A DNA stretch of 64,000 bases from Ignelater luminosus (Eukaryota; Arthropoda; Insecta; Coleoptera; Elateridae), in contig VTPC01090616.1 of the NCBI GenBank assembly GCA_011009095.1, positions 48,231 through 112,230 on the forward strand. The letters are read 5' to 3'. Position numbers and translations under genes: made by a program. The notes beneath the pieces were generated by a model. That model saw only the letters and a program-made list of their open reading frames with translations, made no database searches and was not told where the DNA came from. This document shows, piece by piece, positions 12,152 through 22,852 of this stretch (position 1 is the first letter of the stretch; each line of letters begins with the position of its first letter).

Positions 12152-12323
12152 AGAGCTTAAATTGCAGTATAAAATCCCAAAAGTCCGGTAAAATCCCACT
12201 GGTGCGTTTTCCGGAAAAACGGGAAAAGCGCGAAAAATTGAAATTTTTTGAACGCTCGTAGCAGCTAAACTGTTTATCCTAGAGAGATGATTCCTTTTTT
12301 TGTTTTGTCGCAAATTCTATTAG
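12152..12323 (+). repeat. Direct repeat unit A, copy 1
   Basis: This unit is repeated in the same orientation at 15635-15784. Shared phrases include AGAGCTT, AATCCCAAAAGTCCGG, CGGGAAAAGCGCGAAAAATTG, TAGCAGCT and TAGAGAGATGAT, ending at CAAATTCTATTAG. Similarity is high over the whole length with small indels. It contains a GC-rich CGGGAAAAGCGCG core but no protein. Confidence 0.75.
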
Positions 12324-12376
12324 CTTTCACTTTTACTAAAAGCATTTTTCTCGATTTTGTTTATTGTTTTTCTTTT

Positions 12377-14664
12377 ATATTTTAGTAAATATGGGAACCT
12401 TAAAACATTTTTCATTAAAAAATGACCATATTTTTTTAAATAATGAACTAATCGAAATTTTATCCAGACAAAAGTTGTGCCTTGTTTTGTTAGCTTTAAT
12501 TTAATACCACCTTTGGTGGGATTTTGTGCGAGGGAGATGAGTAATTAGGGATTAACCGAACACGGGTGGGCTGCTCCGTGGGCTCGCACACCGCGCCGCG
12601 CCAGGCCACACCAAAGGTCGATCACTATGATATAAAGCAATACTTTCTTTACTACATCCCCAATTATTACTCATCTCTCTTTCATTAAATTTTATTTTTA
12701 TTGGTATCAAGTTGTGTATATTACAAAATAAGGCAAAACTTCTGTTTTATGTAATTAAGAATAATGGATTAGTTTTTAAAATATGGTTCTTTAAAAACCA
12801 ATTTAAATCAATAAATCAAACCAAAAGTATATGGAGTCAAAGTCATCATTTCTCATAAAGCATTTGAAATTTTATTGGAAAAAGTAAATGCTGGCGTTCC
12901 ACATTTACTACCACCCATGCTATGGAACGTGTTGTGACCGTTTAAAGTTTTTGTATTGAAGTCTGCGTTGTCAAACGTAAACTGAACAAAACCTTTATCA
13001 AAAGGTTTTGAGTCATGATACTGCACGACAAAAGAAAGAAATCGCTGAACTTCGCTATAACTTACACCAGCTCCTAATGCTGAGAAAACGTCAATTAAGT
13101 GTCTCGATCCGAAGTGCTTGTGCAGATGGATAGACAAAGTGAACAATAGAGAAGACACGAACGTACAAAGAAGCACAGATGAAATAATCGCTTCTTTTAA
13201 AAACATGCATAGTCCTCGGTTTTTCCTTTTGTATCCATCACAACTGTTTTTATTAGAAGTTTAAGGGTTTCTGAGATATCTTGCTCAATAGATTCGACGT
13301 CTTTACTAGTAGGATAATTTTTTTTGTCATCAATTTTAGACCTTATGTCCTCAAGAATTATTTTAACCGCTAATTTTACCACTGCCAATCTTTTTTCCTT
13401 AGTGGTCATCGTCGTGCTATCATCATTTTTTTGGGAGAGAATTTTATTAGCAGGTCACTTTAAACTTATAACTGAACTTTTGTTTACTTGTTCGGCTATA
13501 ATCAGATTTTCTCCATAAATTCTTTTTAGTTTTAGTTTTAAATAGAACTCAGTAAATGTTTCATCTGAATGTTGATCAAAGCTTTTTATGTTTCGAAATA
13601 GCTCATTTAGAGTAAATTGACAATCTTCACTTTGATCAATTAACTGAACTACCATGTCAAGTTTATTAATTTTTGATGCATCTGTAGGGCGGTCAGGGCC
13701 AGAAGAAGAACTTGAGCTATGATCGTTAAAAAACTTAAAATGGCACTTTCTATGGTATCTGGCTTCAGCAGTAAATACATAGATCATGGACTCTATATTT
13801 ACTCTGTCGCATAATTTTATTCCTCATGAATTATTCTTCTCCCGTGCCCTATCCACGATAGATCATCTACCGATCTATGGTTATCACATTGAAAATGCTT
13901 TTACGCTCTTCTACAGACAACTTATCCTTTTGTGTCACCCTCTCATCATAGAAAAGACAGTGTTCCAAAAAGTTAAGTTCATCTGAAATTGATCTCAGTA
14001 ATTTGTTTTCTTTACCTGGTGCCGACGGGGAGAGGTTTCTCTTACTGGACGCTGTAGAGCCATCTCGAGTGTACCCTTTCCTGCATCCTACGTGAACTGT
14101 CAAGTCAGTCACTCCTTCTAGACACAGACGTATTCCATCTCCCTTAATTACACTAACGCTTCTAATAGTATCTAAACCACGAGAAACACAAACTATTTCT
14201 CCCTTACTGAAAGAACCCTCGCAGAAAACACAAACACCTTCACGCAACATCACAATTACGAAAACAAAAACACTGTGATTGAAATGATTGCACAAACTAA
14301 TCTGCATCTTTATATACTCGTATAAGGACATGAATAACAAAACTCCCATAATGAGTGGGGTGGGGGTGGGCATGAAGTATCTGATTCATTTGGTTTATCT
14401 TATCTGCAGAACTGTACAGGGCAGCAACGGGTGGCTGGTTACTCATTCCTCAACAACCCGCCTGCGGAGCGGCCCACCCATCTTTGGTTAATCCCTAATT
14501 ACTCATCCCATCAATAATGAATAGAATTAAAGATAATACAACAAGGAACAACTTTTGTTTAGATAAAATTTCGATTAATTCATTATTTAATTTAAAAAGT
14601 ATGGCCATTTAAAAACCATTTTTTAATAAAAAATGTTTAAGGTTCAACATTTTTTTAAAATATA
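12377..14664. mobile_element. DNA transposon with about 200-bp terminal inverted repeats
   Basis: The left arm (12377-12583) and the inverted right arm (14459-14664) align along their length. Shared phrases include AACCTTAAA, TAATCGAAATTTTATC, ACAAAAGTTGT, the strongly conserved GATGAGTAATTAGGGATTAACC, and a GGGTGGGC-GCTCCG GC-rich inner end. The arms enclose a minus-strand decayed protein gene (12853-14373). A third partial copy of the core motif, inverted at about 12660-12680, suggests that a shorter palindromic derivative sits at the left end. No target duplication could be fixed because the outermost bases fade out. The class is not assigned. Confidence 0.7.
12853..14373 (-). pseudogene. 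Decayed arthropod repeat-family protein inside the long-TIR element
   Basis: Four overlapping minus-strand segments read as one broken protein. The first (14373-13867) has a CVFC pair and a VHVGCRKGYTRDG motif, which look like a Cys/His metal-binding head, then a FLEHCLFYD segment. The second (13787-13455) has TAEARYHRKCHFKF. The third (13409-13197) is charged and helical, starting TTKEKRLAVVKLAV. The fourth (13206-12853) has SRHLIDVFSALG, SYSEVQRFL and FDNADFNTKTLNGHNTFH. I recognise this order from a multicopy, transposon-like family of uncharacterised arthropod proteins, but cannot name the superfamily. A polar DNADFN-type motif could be catalytic, which is inference. At least three frameshifts separate the segments, and the protein ends early after GGSKCGTP. 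Its location between the long TIRs suggests it is the decayed transposase. Confidence 0.65.
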
Positions 14665-15634
14665 TTCCTAGTTTTGATTTTTGGTTTTATTGTTTTCTGC
14701 CAGATTAAGTACGATCTTTATTGTTTTAGTATTTTAGAACGCAATAAGTTTTAACCAAAACACTAAAATTTAAGACTAATTTTGATTTCGATTCTAGTCA
14801 GCTGGTTATTTGTTGATCTTAAAAGATGTTAATTTCAGTTAGTTGGCAGTAGAGCATCAACTACCATTTTCGTAATGAACAATTTTAAAACATCTAGTTA
14901 GAGAAATTATTTTACGCCAAACAAAATGTAAATTGTAAACAAGTGCCCTAATCATTTACAAAAAGTGCATTATCCTTGCTAAAACTATTTTGCTTTTAAT
15001 TTACACAAAAGTAGGTATTTAGATAGTTCGTAAATATTCTCACACAGACAGTGAATAAGTACTTACTTCAGAGATATTTTAGAATTTCTTCAAATCTTTC
15101 TTGTCGAGAAGTCCTTGTGAGTTATTCTGAGTCTATTGTATTTCATCCATAGTTTAAGTACCAGAAAACATAAATCAATCATATTTGTCTCCTATTTATC
15201 AGTAATTTTCTTTAAAATGGCTTTTATATAATGCAATTACTTTGACTTACTTATTTGTAGAAGATATTGCAATACTGTATTTACCTAAAAACATTAATAA
15301 TAACGACCTGCAAAAATGTTACTAAGGTAACCACGTTAATAAACGTATGACCTATTCTTGCTCTACTTACAATTTTCATACACCGTTGCAAGTATTAAAA
15401 ATTTGAAATGACCTTTATTTAGAAAAATATGCGTTTATAACATTTTTCGCTTAATTTTTCAAAAAGAATCGAGTGGTGCTAATATTCTCCACCTGAAACA
15501 ATACACCCTGTATATTAAGATTGTTTTTGTAGAGTATTGGTGCACTGCTGCTAGATGTAGCCCAGTAAAGTTGTCTCTGAAAAGGGGGTTTACCCCAAAA
15601 AATTGTATACCAAATAATTCCTTTTGGACCTAAA
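14665..15634. other. AT-rich spacer
   Basis: No gene was seen. A lone ACACCCTGTATA mariner-type end is at about 15502-15513 with no visible partner. Confidence 0.45.
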
Positions 15635-15784
15635 AGAGCTTGAATTGTAGTATAAGATCCCAAAAGTCCGGGAAAAAAAGCGGGAAAAGCGCGAAAAATT
15701 GGCATTTTTCTTAACGATTGTAGCAGCTGGACCGTTAATCATAGAGAGATGATTTCTTTTTTGTTTTGTCACAAATTCTATTAG
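15635..15784 (+). repeat. Direct repeat unit A, copy 2
   Basis: Same-orientation relative of 12152-12323, lacking a short stretch in the GC-rich core and otherwise closely matching up to CAAATTCTATTAG, where similarity stops abruptly. The stop point coincides with the start of a promoter-like sequence. Confidence 0.75.
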
Positions 15785-16020
15785 GTGGTAAGACTCCCAC
15801 CCAGCCTTATATAAAGGGTGGCTTCACCACTTTCGAGACAGTATTCAGCAGTAATTCATAAGACATTCATTCAAACACAATCATTCATTTAATAATCATT
15901 TGTTCACTTTAGTTACTATTAAGTTAAGTTAATTATAAGTGATAAATAAATTCAATTAGAATCTTCATGTTCGTTATTCATTGAAACCTACGATTCATAA
16001 TCAACATTCATACTCAACAA
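15785..16020 (+). promoter_or_regulatory. TATA-box promoter-like block, possible solo LTR
   Basis: TATATAAAGG at 15808-15817 is followed about 30 bases later by an initiator-like ACAGTATTCAGCAG (15838-15851), the canonical insect TATA-to-start spacing. AATAAA occurs at about 15945. The block can be framed as TGGTAAGA near 15786 to ACTCAACA at 16020, which gives the TG/CA ends and U3-R-U5 order of a small LTR. No primer-binding site, partner LTR or downstream open frame was found. It may also be a non-coding gene promoter. Confidence 0.35.
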
Positions 16021-19000
16021 ATGTAAAGGTGCGTTTTGAAAATAAACATTGCAATATTGTATGAGAGAAGTACGCCCAGTTTCTGTCATGGCAAGCAAAA
16101 TGCACAAATATGATCCTTGATGTGAAAATACTCAGGATGTCATACGACTAATTACTTAATATGAGGTAAGATTAATTAGATAATAGATTACAGTCAAAAA
16201 GGTTGGTAGTAGCTTATACTGAATCATTAATTACAATTTAAATATAGTAAAGCGTCCTTAAAACCTTAAACGTAGGTGAACATTTTAGAAGTAAATAAAC
16301 TGTATACAGTAAACAGAGCGTTTTTATGACACATGCCATTCAAGATTCGTAATCATCGAACCGAGAATATAACTTAAAATCTCCAAGAAGAAAATTTCCT
16401 TCAACACCCTTTATTTATGTGACAGTTTTTTATAGGCTACTGGTTGTTTCGTAAAAATTTCAGTAATAATTTGTAGATCTGCATACCTGTTTATTTAGGA
16501 TAAATATTTTTCTACGGTATGAACTGGTTCTGATAGTCATAATCAAAATAAAGGTAGTGTTTCTGATTTTTATTTAATCAAGCTTTAGAAACTGTTTAAA
16601 AAAAACAGGGAATTAAATCTTTTCTTTTAATAAGCCCCCTACTCAAAGAAAAAGTTCAAAAGGCTGAAATCGCAATCAACGCAACAGTCAGAGAACCATA
16701 AAGATAATTGTCTTTACATTTTAAAGGTCAGAGATTGCGTGTTACATATACCTTATCATCATTTTTCAGCAGTTTTAAATGAGCTTTTAACTAAATACTA
16801 TTCCTTTTCAATTTATTGTTTCAAGCATCTCCGAATTATTGTTTTAAATTATCATTATTGTTTTATTATTCATTTCCTATTCTGTTAAACTTTAATTCTT
16901 ATCGCATCGATAATTATGCGATGTCTGTAGTTAATATACATCTGTGAACCGTGAGGATTATAACATGTATCCGTTGCACATACTGTTTTGTATTACGTCA
17001 TTTAAATTCACAACTCGTACTTTTACTATCATAAGTTAGAATATTCGGTAATTAAACATTTTTCGGTTTTATACATTGTTTAATTTTCGTTGATGTAAGG
17101 GGTTAACCCACATAATTTTATTTGAATTTTTAATGCTAACCGTGGAGAAATTCATATTGTTAAACAACTATTTAGATTTTTTAACCAACTACAATTTTGT
17201 TAAAAAAAGGTTTACTTTATTAGGGTGAGTATAATACTATAGGGAAATCAAATGTGTTTTTGTCATTTTGATTAAATTCTGAAAAAAAATGTCTACCTCT
17301 ACTTTATTTCGCATATTTTCAGACGACCAATATCTCAAAGTAATCCGAGTTTAAAACTTCTTTTATTTATTGCTTTATGAACTACACGTGGCAAAAGTCT
17401 AGGTATATTAAAAATCTTTAATAAGATTAAAATATAAGCTACCAAAGAAAATTTATTTAAGGAAACTAAAAAATAAAACAAGTTTTCTTTGTAGGATATT
17501 CAATGCGCGCTGTGTGAAAATTAAATCTGGACAATGAGCAGGCCATGGTAACATACGCTAATATTATAATGTAATTTATTAAATTTTTAAAATGATATTC
17601 CTAGATTTTTGTCGCGTGTATATTCCACAATTTTGCTGTATTGTGCCATCGATAGATGTTAATATTGTTTAAACAATATATTGAAAGCACTAGCTTTACT
17701 TCCTATAAATATTATCTGCAATTTGTAAAACATGCAATTCCTTTTCATTTGCATATTGCTTTAAAAATGCCGTGTAGTATATTGTCTGAACATACAATCT
17801 TCTGCTTCTAGTGTTACACCAGTAGAAAATTTGTAATAAACTTTTTTGATGTCGTTAAAAGGGTATATAACACAAAAAATGCTAAATAATGTAATATAGA
17901 AGTTTATAATGAGATAAATATCCAAGCCTGTTCAAATATGTTTGGCACTTTTACCATATGTTATAATTTATAAAACTTTGACAATAATAAAATTATTAAA
18001 GTTTTATTTGACATAAAAAGTAGAATATGACATTATCATTTCTCCTATAATCTTAGAATGTTTATTTCCTTACTAATTAACGACCTTTTTTTACCAAAAG
18101 TAACCTCAAATTAATAACTGCATTATACTTGCTCTCCGCATATATTAGATCAAAAGATATCTTATTTTCATATTTCTGTTTCCGTTTTCATCAATGCAAG
18201 GTAAAATACCCAAAAAAATAATAGAGTATAATAAAATTTACATAAATTTAAAACTGGAAGCCTTTTATAAAATGACTATTTATAATAATGGTAAGGACGA
18301 TATTTATCAAAAGTATGATTTACTGATAGTCTTCTAAATGCTAATTCCATGCAATGCAGCGTTTACAAAAATTAAGAAGTTCCATGATAGATGACGGAGA
18401 AAAAGGCGAAAGGCTTTAAGCAAATTATGCTCTAAAATCGATATTCTATTCATGCAGGTAAATACCAATATAGCTCATGTTATTAAATTTCTCTACACAG
18501 AAAATTGGAAAATATGAATTGGAATATGGAGATGGTAATAGGTTAGATAATCAAAACAGGATTATCTAAATTCATATAGATATACCGAAACGGGATATTC
18601 TGAATTAGAATAATTGTATTGCAACAGTGGAACTAGATTTGAGATTTTTTATTTCAAGATTACATAAAAGCAGGAAAATGATCAAATCTCACAATTAATA
18701 GAGTTAACAGCATGAAAGGGAGAATTGCTTACGCTTGCCAAAAAAAACAATTTTCATACGAAAACATAAAATAAGATATTTAAACAGTTATTTATTGCTT
18801 CTGTTACTTTTCCATTGGACAGGAAGGTTATTAAAATAACAGAGAAATTCTCAAATAAAATATGATTCGCTTTTTGCTAAGTTAGTAATTTACATCTCAC
18901 AAATCTGTAGTTATTAGGTATATGGCATTACTGTCAGTTTTATAACTGGCAATATTTGAAAAAAATACTTTAACTTTCGGTATGGATGTTTGATTTCTGT

Positions 19001-19118
19001 TTTACAATGTTTGTGACTGAATTAGCATATTTTTTCAGTCTTTGATTTATCCGATTTAAATGTGAAGTAATGTTTTGACAAGACTTTTATTTGAAAATAC
19101 CTACACGTAAATACAGAA
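16021..19118. other. AT-rich region without recognised gene
   Basis: About 3 kb of AT-rich sequence with many stops in all frames. No RNA gene, TIR pair or transposase motif was seen. Confidence 0.5.
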
Positions 19119-19120
19119 TA

Positions 19121-20352
19121 CAGGATGATTCAGGAATGAAGACGAGCCTAATAGAATTTGAGATGCAACCCATTATACATTTTCAAAAGTCACTTTAACT
19201 CTATTTTCATTTAAAAAACATCATTAAACGTAGATACCTTGTTTCTTGTTTTTTATTTTGTCATAATATTTTGAGGTTAGTATTTGTCAATCAACTTAAC
19301 GCCTAATGAGTGATTGCTGAATTAGAGAACAAGAACATTCATTACGCAAAAATCTTAACAATATAATTGCAATTACAGTTGTCCAAAAACAAACAAATAA
19401 AAACAAATTAAAAAGAAACAATCTATTGGTAACCAATCAAGAATAACAAAATTAGAGAAAATAAATAAAAGAAAGTGGTTTAAAATGTTGTCCATGGTTT
19501 TGTACACAAGCAATCATACGTTTTCTAAATGAAACCTTTACTCTTTCTAAAATCTCTAAAGTCAACAATCTTGCTTTTCAGATCTTCTACGTCTAGAAAT
19601 GGTCCTTTATACACGATATGTTTGACGATACCTCATAAAAAGTAGTCTAGACAGAACAAGTCAGGACTCCTAGGAGGGCAAAGCGTAGTTGAAAGTCTCT
19701 CAATCCACTTATCTCTAATTACAGTATTTACATAGTTCTGAACATGTCTGTGATGATGAGATAGATATTTAAACGGTACATCCTCAAGTAGTGCTAGCAG
19801 ATTATTTTGTAGAAAACTTAAACATTTCTCCATTTAGAGTTCTAGAAAAAAAAATAGGGGCCGATAATACAATTACCAAGAATGCCATACTAAACATTTC
19901 CAGAATAAACCGTTTGAAAGTGGGCAGTTCTTATTCAATAAGGATTTTGTTGTGCATAATAATGGCTATTATGTTGATTATTACTATTATTGGAAAATGT
20001 TGCTTCATCACTGAACATTACATTTGATGGCCAATCTTCTCTTAACGCTATTTCTAGACGTTTAGAAATCGTGTCCGTTGGTGTTCTTCTCTCGGGATTG
20101 CGCTGACGAAACAAACGCGACGTTAAATTCACATTTTTTTTAGATTCACCGTAAATTACAATCATGTCAGTTTTCTTGTCATTTGTGTACATTTTTTAAT
20201 TTAAAACTAATTTTGTAGGCACTGAAATTAAATCTTTTTTTGCAAACGTCAAACTGAGAAAAGAAAAAGACAATTTTCTGGTCGCTTTGGAAATATGTAA
20301 GTTGGGTTGCATCCGATATTTTTAAGGCTCGTCATCACCGGGAATCACCCTG
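19121..20352 (-). mobile_element. Tc1/mariner-superfamily element (DUF4817-type), 1.23 kb, decayed
   Basis: The ends are inverted repeats of about 50 bp. The left starts CAGGATGATTC and contains GACGAGCCT and GATGCAACCCA; the right shows the same inverted, ending GAATCACCCTG. TA flanks both ends (19119-19120 and 20353-20354). On the minus strand, 20192-19935 reads as the transposase N-terminus (YTNDKKTDMIVIYGESKKNV, QRNPERRTP), followed after a large internal deletion by the catalytic VMFSDEATF at about 20004-20030. At 19833-19633 the C-terminal part has PPRSPDLFCLDYFL, carrying the second and third acidic positions. The internal deletion and frameshifts make it inactive. Confidence 0.85.
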
Positions 20353-20356
20353 TATA

Positions 20357-21355
20357 CAGTATGTCCAAGATAAGGATGCATCTTGGAAACGGTAAGAGAT
20401 ACAGCATCGGTTTAATGGGATGAAAGTTAGCTATTTATAGGACCTTTTCGTTGGCGTTTGCAAAATCTAGATATCTTATATAGTTTCATAGATATTTTTA
20501 AAAAAAAGTAGATTTTTCGATTTTCGTTATTATTTTTTCTTTTATTTATTTGAAGAGATATCGAAAAACTAAAACCACTTTTTTATTGCTACTTTTTGTT
20601 CTCTATTAAAATATGCTAACAAAATCCCGGTACAATGTTTCGGTTTCGAGTAACCATCATCAACCTCATTTTTTTAAATAGGCGGAAAAACAATTGAGAA
20701 TTGTTTTGAATAGCTCTTTTTGTCACGATTCTAATGATGTGAACATGATAGGGTTATTTTGATTTTTATTTTTTTGTGTTGAACGCTGCTGTGACCAACT
20801 GTAATAATTGCTATTCATTTTCAAAATTTTGGTTGAGCACATAATTCTTGACATAACTCCAAAAAAAAGAAATCTAACGGTGATAGATCATGTGATCGTG
20901 CAGGCCAGGGTACTGCAGAATGCATTAAATTATAGCATAAGAAATCAAAATAACCCTATCATGTTTACATCATTAGAATCGTAATTACAAGAGCTACCCA
21001 AAACAATTTTTAATTGTTTTTCCGCCTATTTAAAAAAATGAGGTTGATAATGGTTACTCGAAACCGAAACGTTGTACCGGGATTTTGTTAGCGTATTTTA
21101 ATAGAGAACAAAAAGTGGCAATGGAAAAGTGGTTTTAGTTTTTCGATATCTCTTCAAATAAATAAAAGAAAAAATAAGAAAAGTCGAGAAATCTGCTTTT
21201 TTTAAATATCTCTGAAACTATCCAAGATATCTAGATTTTGTAAACGCCAACAAAAAGGTTTTATAAATAGCCAACTTTCATCTTATTTAACCGATGCTGT
21301 ATCTCTTATCATTTCCAAGATTCCCATGCTGTGCATCCTTATCTTGGACACACTG
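20357..21355. mobile_element. Mariner-like element with about 400-bp TIRs, 999 bp
   Basis: The left half (20357 to about 20760) is mirrored by the right half (about 20943-21355) with only scattered differences. The ends are CAGTATGTCCAAGATAAGG and its inverse, ending CACACTG. TA flanks both (20355-20356 and 21356-21357). The short centre carries a minus-strand transposase remnant (20778-20917). It abuts the element at 19121-20352 with only TATA between, so one of them inserted at the TA flank of the other. Confidence 0.9.
20778..20917 (-). pseudogene. Transposase C-terminal remnant
   Basis: The minus-strand reading gives WPARSHDLSPLDFFFW followed by SYVKNYVLNQNFENE, a stop, then QLLQLVTAAFN. 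This is the C-terminal end of a Tc1/mariner-type (DUF4817-group) transposase, the usual form being WPxRSPDLTPLDFFLWG. Only about 46 residues survive between the two long TIRs, so the parent autonomous element probably had this transposase and this copy is an internal-deletion derivative. Confidence 0.75.
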
Positions 21356-21357
21356 TA

Positions 21358-21629
21358 TATGGTTTATTTGCAGCTGTACGGCAAGCTTGATTAATCTTAC
21401 AAGTGGTTGTAAATTTAAACTTTTCTTCTACAATAACCAATTGTTATGGTCCGTATACCTTTGATAAACTAAACGTATGCAAACCTACCTGCAACCACTT
21501 TAGAAGGATTACTGGAATTTACCAATGCGATTTACGGTGTTGACTGCTACTTAAATAGTCTGTCCTAATTATCGTGAGATATATTAGATGTGCGATACAA
21601 TAATTTTAAATAAGTACTTAAAATGTTCT
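21358..21629. other. Short spacer
   Basis: No feature was recognised between the mariner-like element and the tail of the downstream LINE. Confidence 0.5.
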
Positions 21630-22039
21630 ATATAATAATTTATTTATTTATTTAACGTAACGTAGAAAAGAGTACAAGTACATAGAGTTAAACCAACATT
21701 AATTTAGCCGCCGAATCAGTCATATCTGAAGCGGCTCGGACGCAGCAGACAATAAACAACCTCCGATGGTTCATAGTGAATGTGTTGATGGAAGCAAGGT
21801 ACGTTGAGATAGCTGATTCCAGATGTTTCATTTTGGTGTCGGTTATACCTAATCACGCGCAGCAGATGAAAAGTATGCCCCTTAATGTAGTAATTTCAAA
21901 CAAACAACCAAGAAAACCAGGACAATGATGAATAAACAAGAAAAAAGTTTATAGAAAACGGTTCTTTTCACTATTGGTGATCCTCTTCTGCGTTGTAATC
22001 TAAAACGATTTTTAACATGGAACTGAAAACGAATGTATA
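21630..22039 (-). mobile_element. 3' end of a Jockey-like LINE, separated from its RT by an insertion
   Basis: On the minus strand this stretch ends in a TAAATAAATAAATAAAT-type tail (21640-21660), typical of Jockey-like non-LTR elements. The upstream part has the GC-balanced, stop-ridden composition of decayed RT C-terminal sequence. It continues the same-strand RT fragment at 22853-24020 if the 813-bp element at 22040-22852 is removed. Confidence 0.55.
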
Positions 22040-22852
22040 CACTGTGTCCAAGATAAGGATGCACAGCATGGAGATCTTGGAAACGGTAAAAGATACAAGA
22101 TTGGTTAAATGGAACGAAAGTTGGCTATTTATAGGACCTTTTTGTTGGCGTTTGTAAAATTTAGATATCTTGGATAGTTTCTGAAATATTTAAAAAAAAT
22201 TGATTTCTCGATTTTTGTTATTATTATTATTATTAACTAAAACCACTATTAAAATACGCTAACAAAAGTAACCATCATCAACCTGATTTTTTAAATAGGC
22301 GGAAAAACAATTGAAAATTGTTTGGGATAGCTCTTGTCACGATTCTAAACATGATAGGGTTATTTTGATAAATATGGATTGACACGCATTCTGCAGTACC
22401 CTGGCCTGCATGATCACCTGATCTAACACCATTAGAGTTTTTCCACTGGGGTTATATCAAGAATCATGTGCTTAACCAAAATTTTGAAATGAACAGCCAT
22501 TATTACAGTTAGTCACAGCAGCGTTTAATACAATTACTCCAGAAATAATAAAATAACCGTATCATGTTTACATCATTAAAATAGTGACAGTTAAAAAAGC
22601 ACAAGAAGTAGCAATGGAAAAGTGGTTTTAGTTTTCCGATATCTCTTCAAACAAATGAAAGAAAAAATAAAAACGAAAATCGAGATATCAACTTTTTTTA
22701 AATATCTCAGAGACTACCCAAGATATCTAAATTTTGCAAATGCCAGCAAAAAAGGTCCTATAAATAGCCAACTTTCATCCCATTTAACCGATCCTGCATC
22801 TTTTACCGTTTCCAAGATCCTCGTGCTGTGCATCCTTACCTTGGATACACTG
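22040..22852. mobile_element. Second copy of the long-TIR mariner-like family, 813 bp
   Basis: The ends CACTGTGTCCAAGATAAGG and the inverted GGATACACTG match the element at 20357-21355, as do the inner parts (GCTATTTATAGGACC, GGCGGAAAAACAATTG). TA flanks both ends (22038-22039 and 22853-22854). It is shorter than its sibling through internal deletions, and carries the same transposase remnant on the opposite strand (22393-22530). It interrupts a LINE, so it inserted after that LINE. Confidence 0.85.
22393..22530 (+). pseudogene. Transposase C-terminal remnant (sibling copy)
   Basis: The plus-strand reading is AVPWPA, a stop, then SPDLTPLEFFHWGYIKNHV and LNQNFE, homologous to 20778-20917 codon by codon. 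The R of the RSPDL motif has become a stop (CGA to TGA, a CpG-type change), and a later TAG interrupts the helix. It gives a second reading of the same lost autonomous transposase. Confidence 0.75.
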
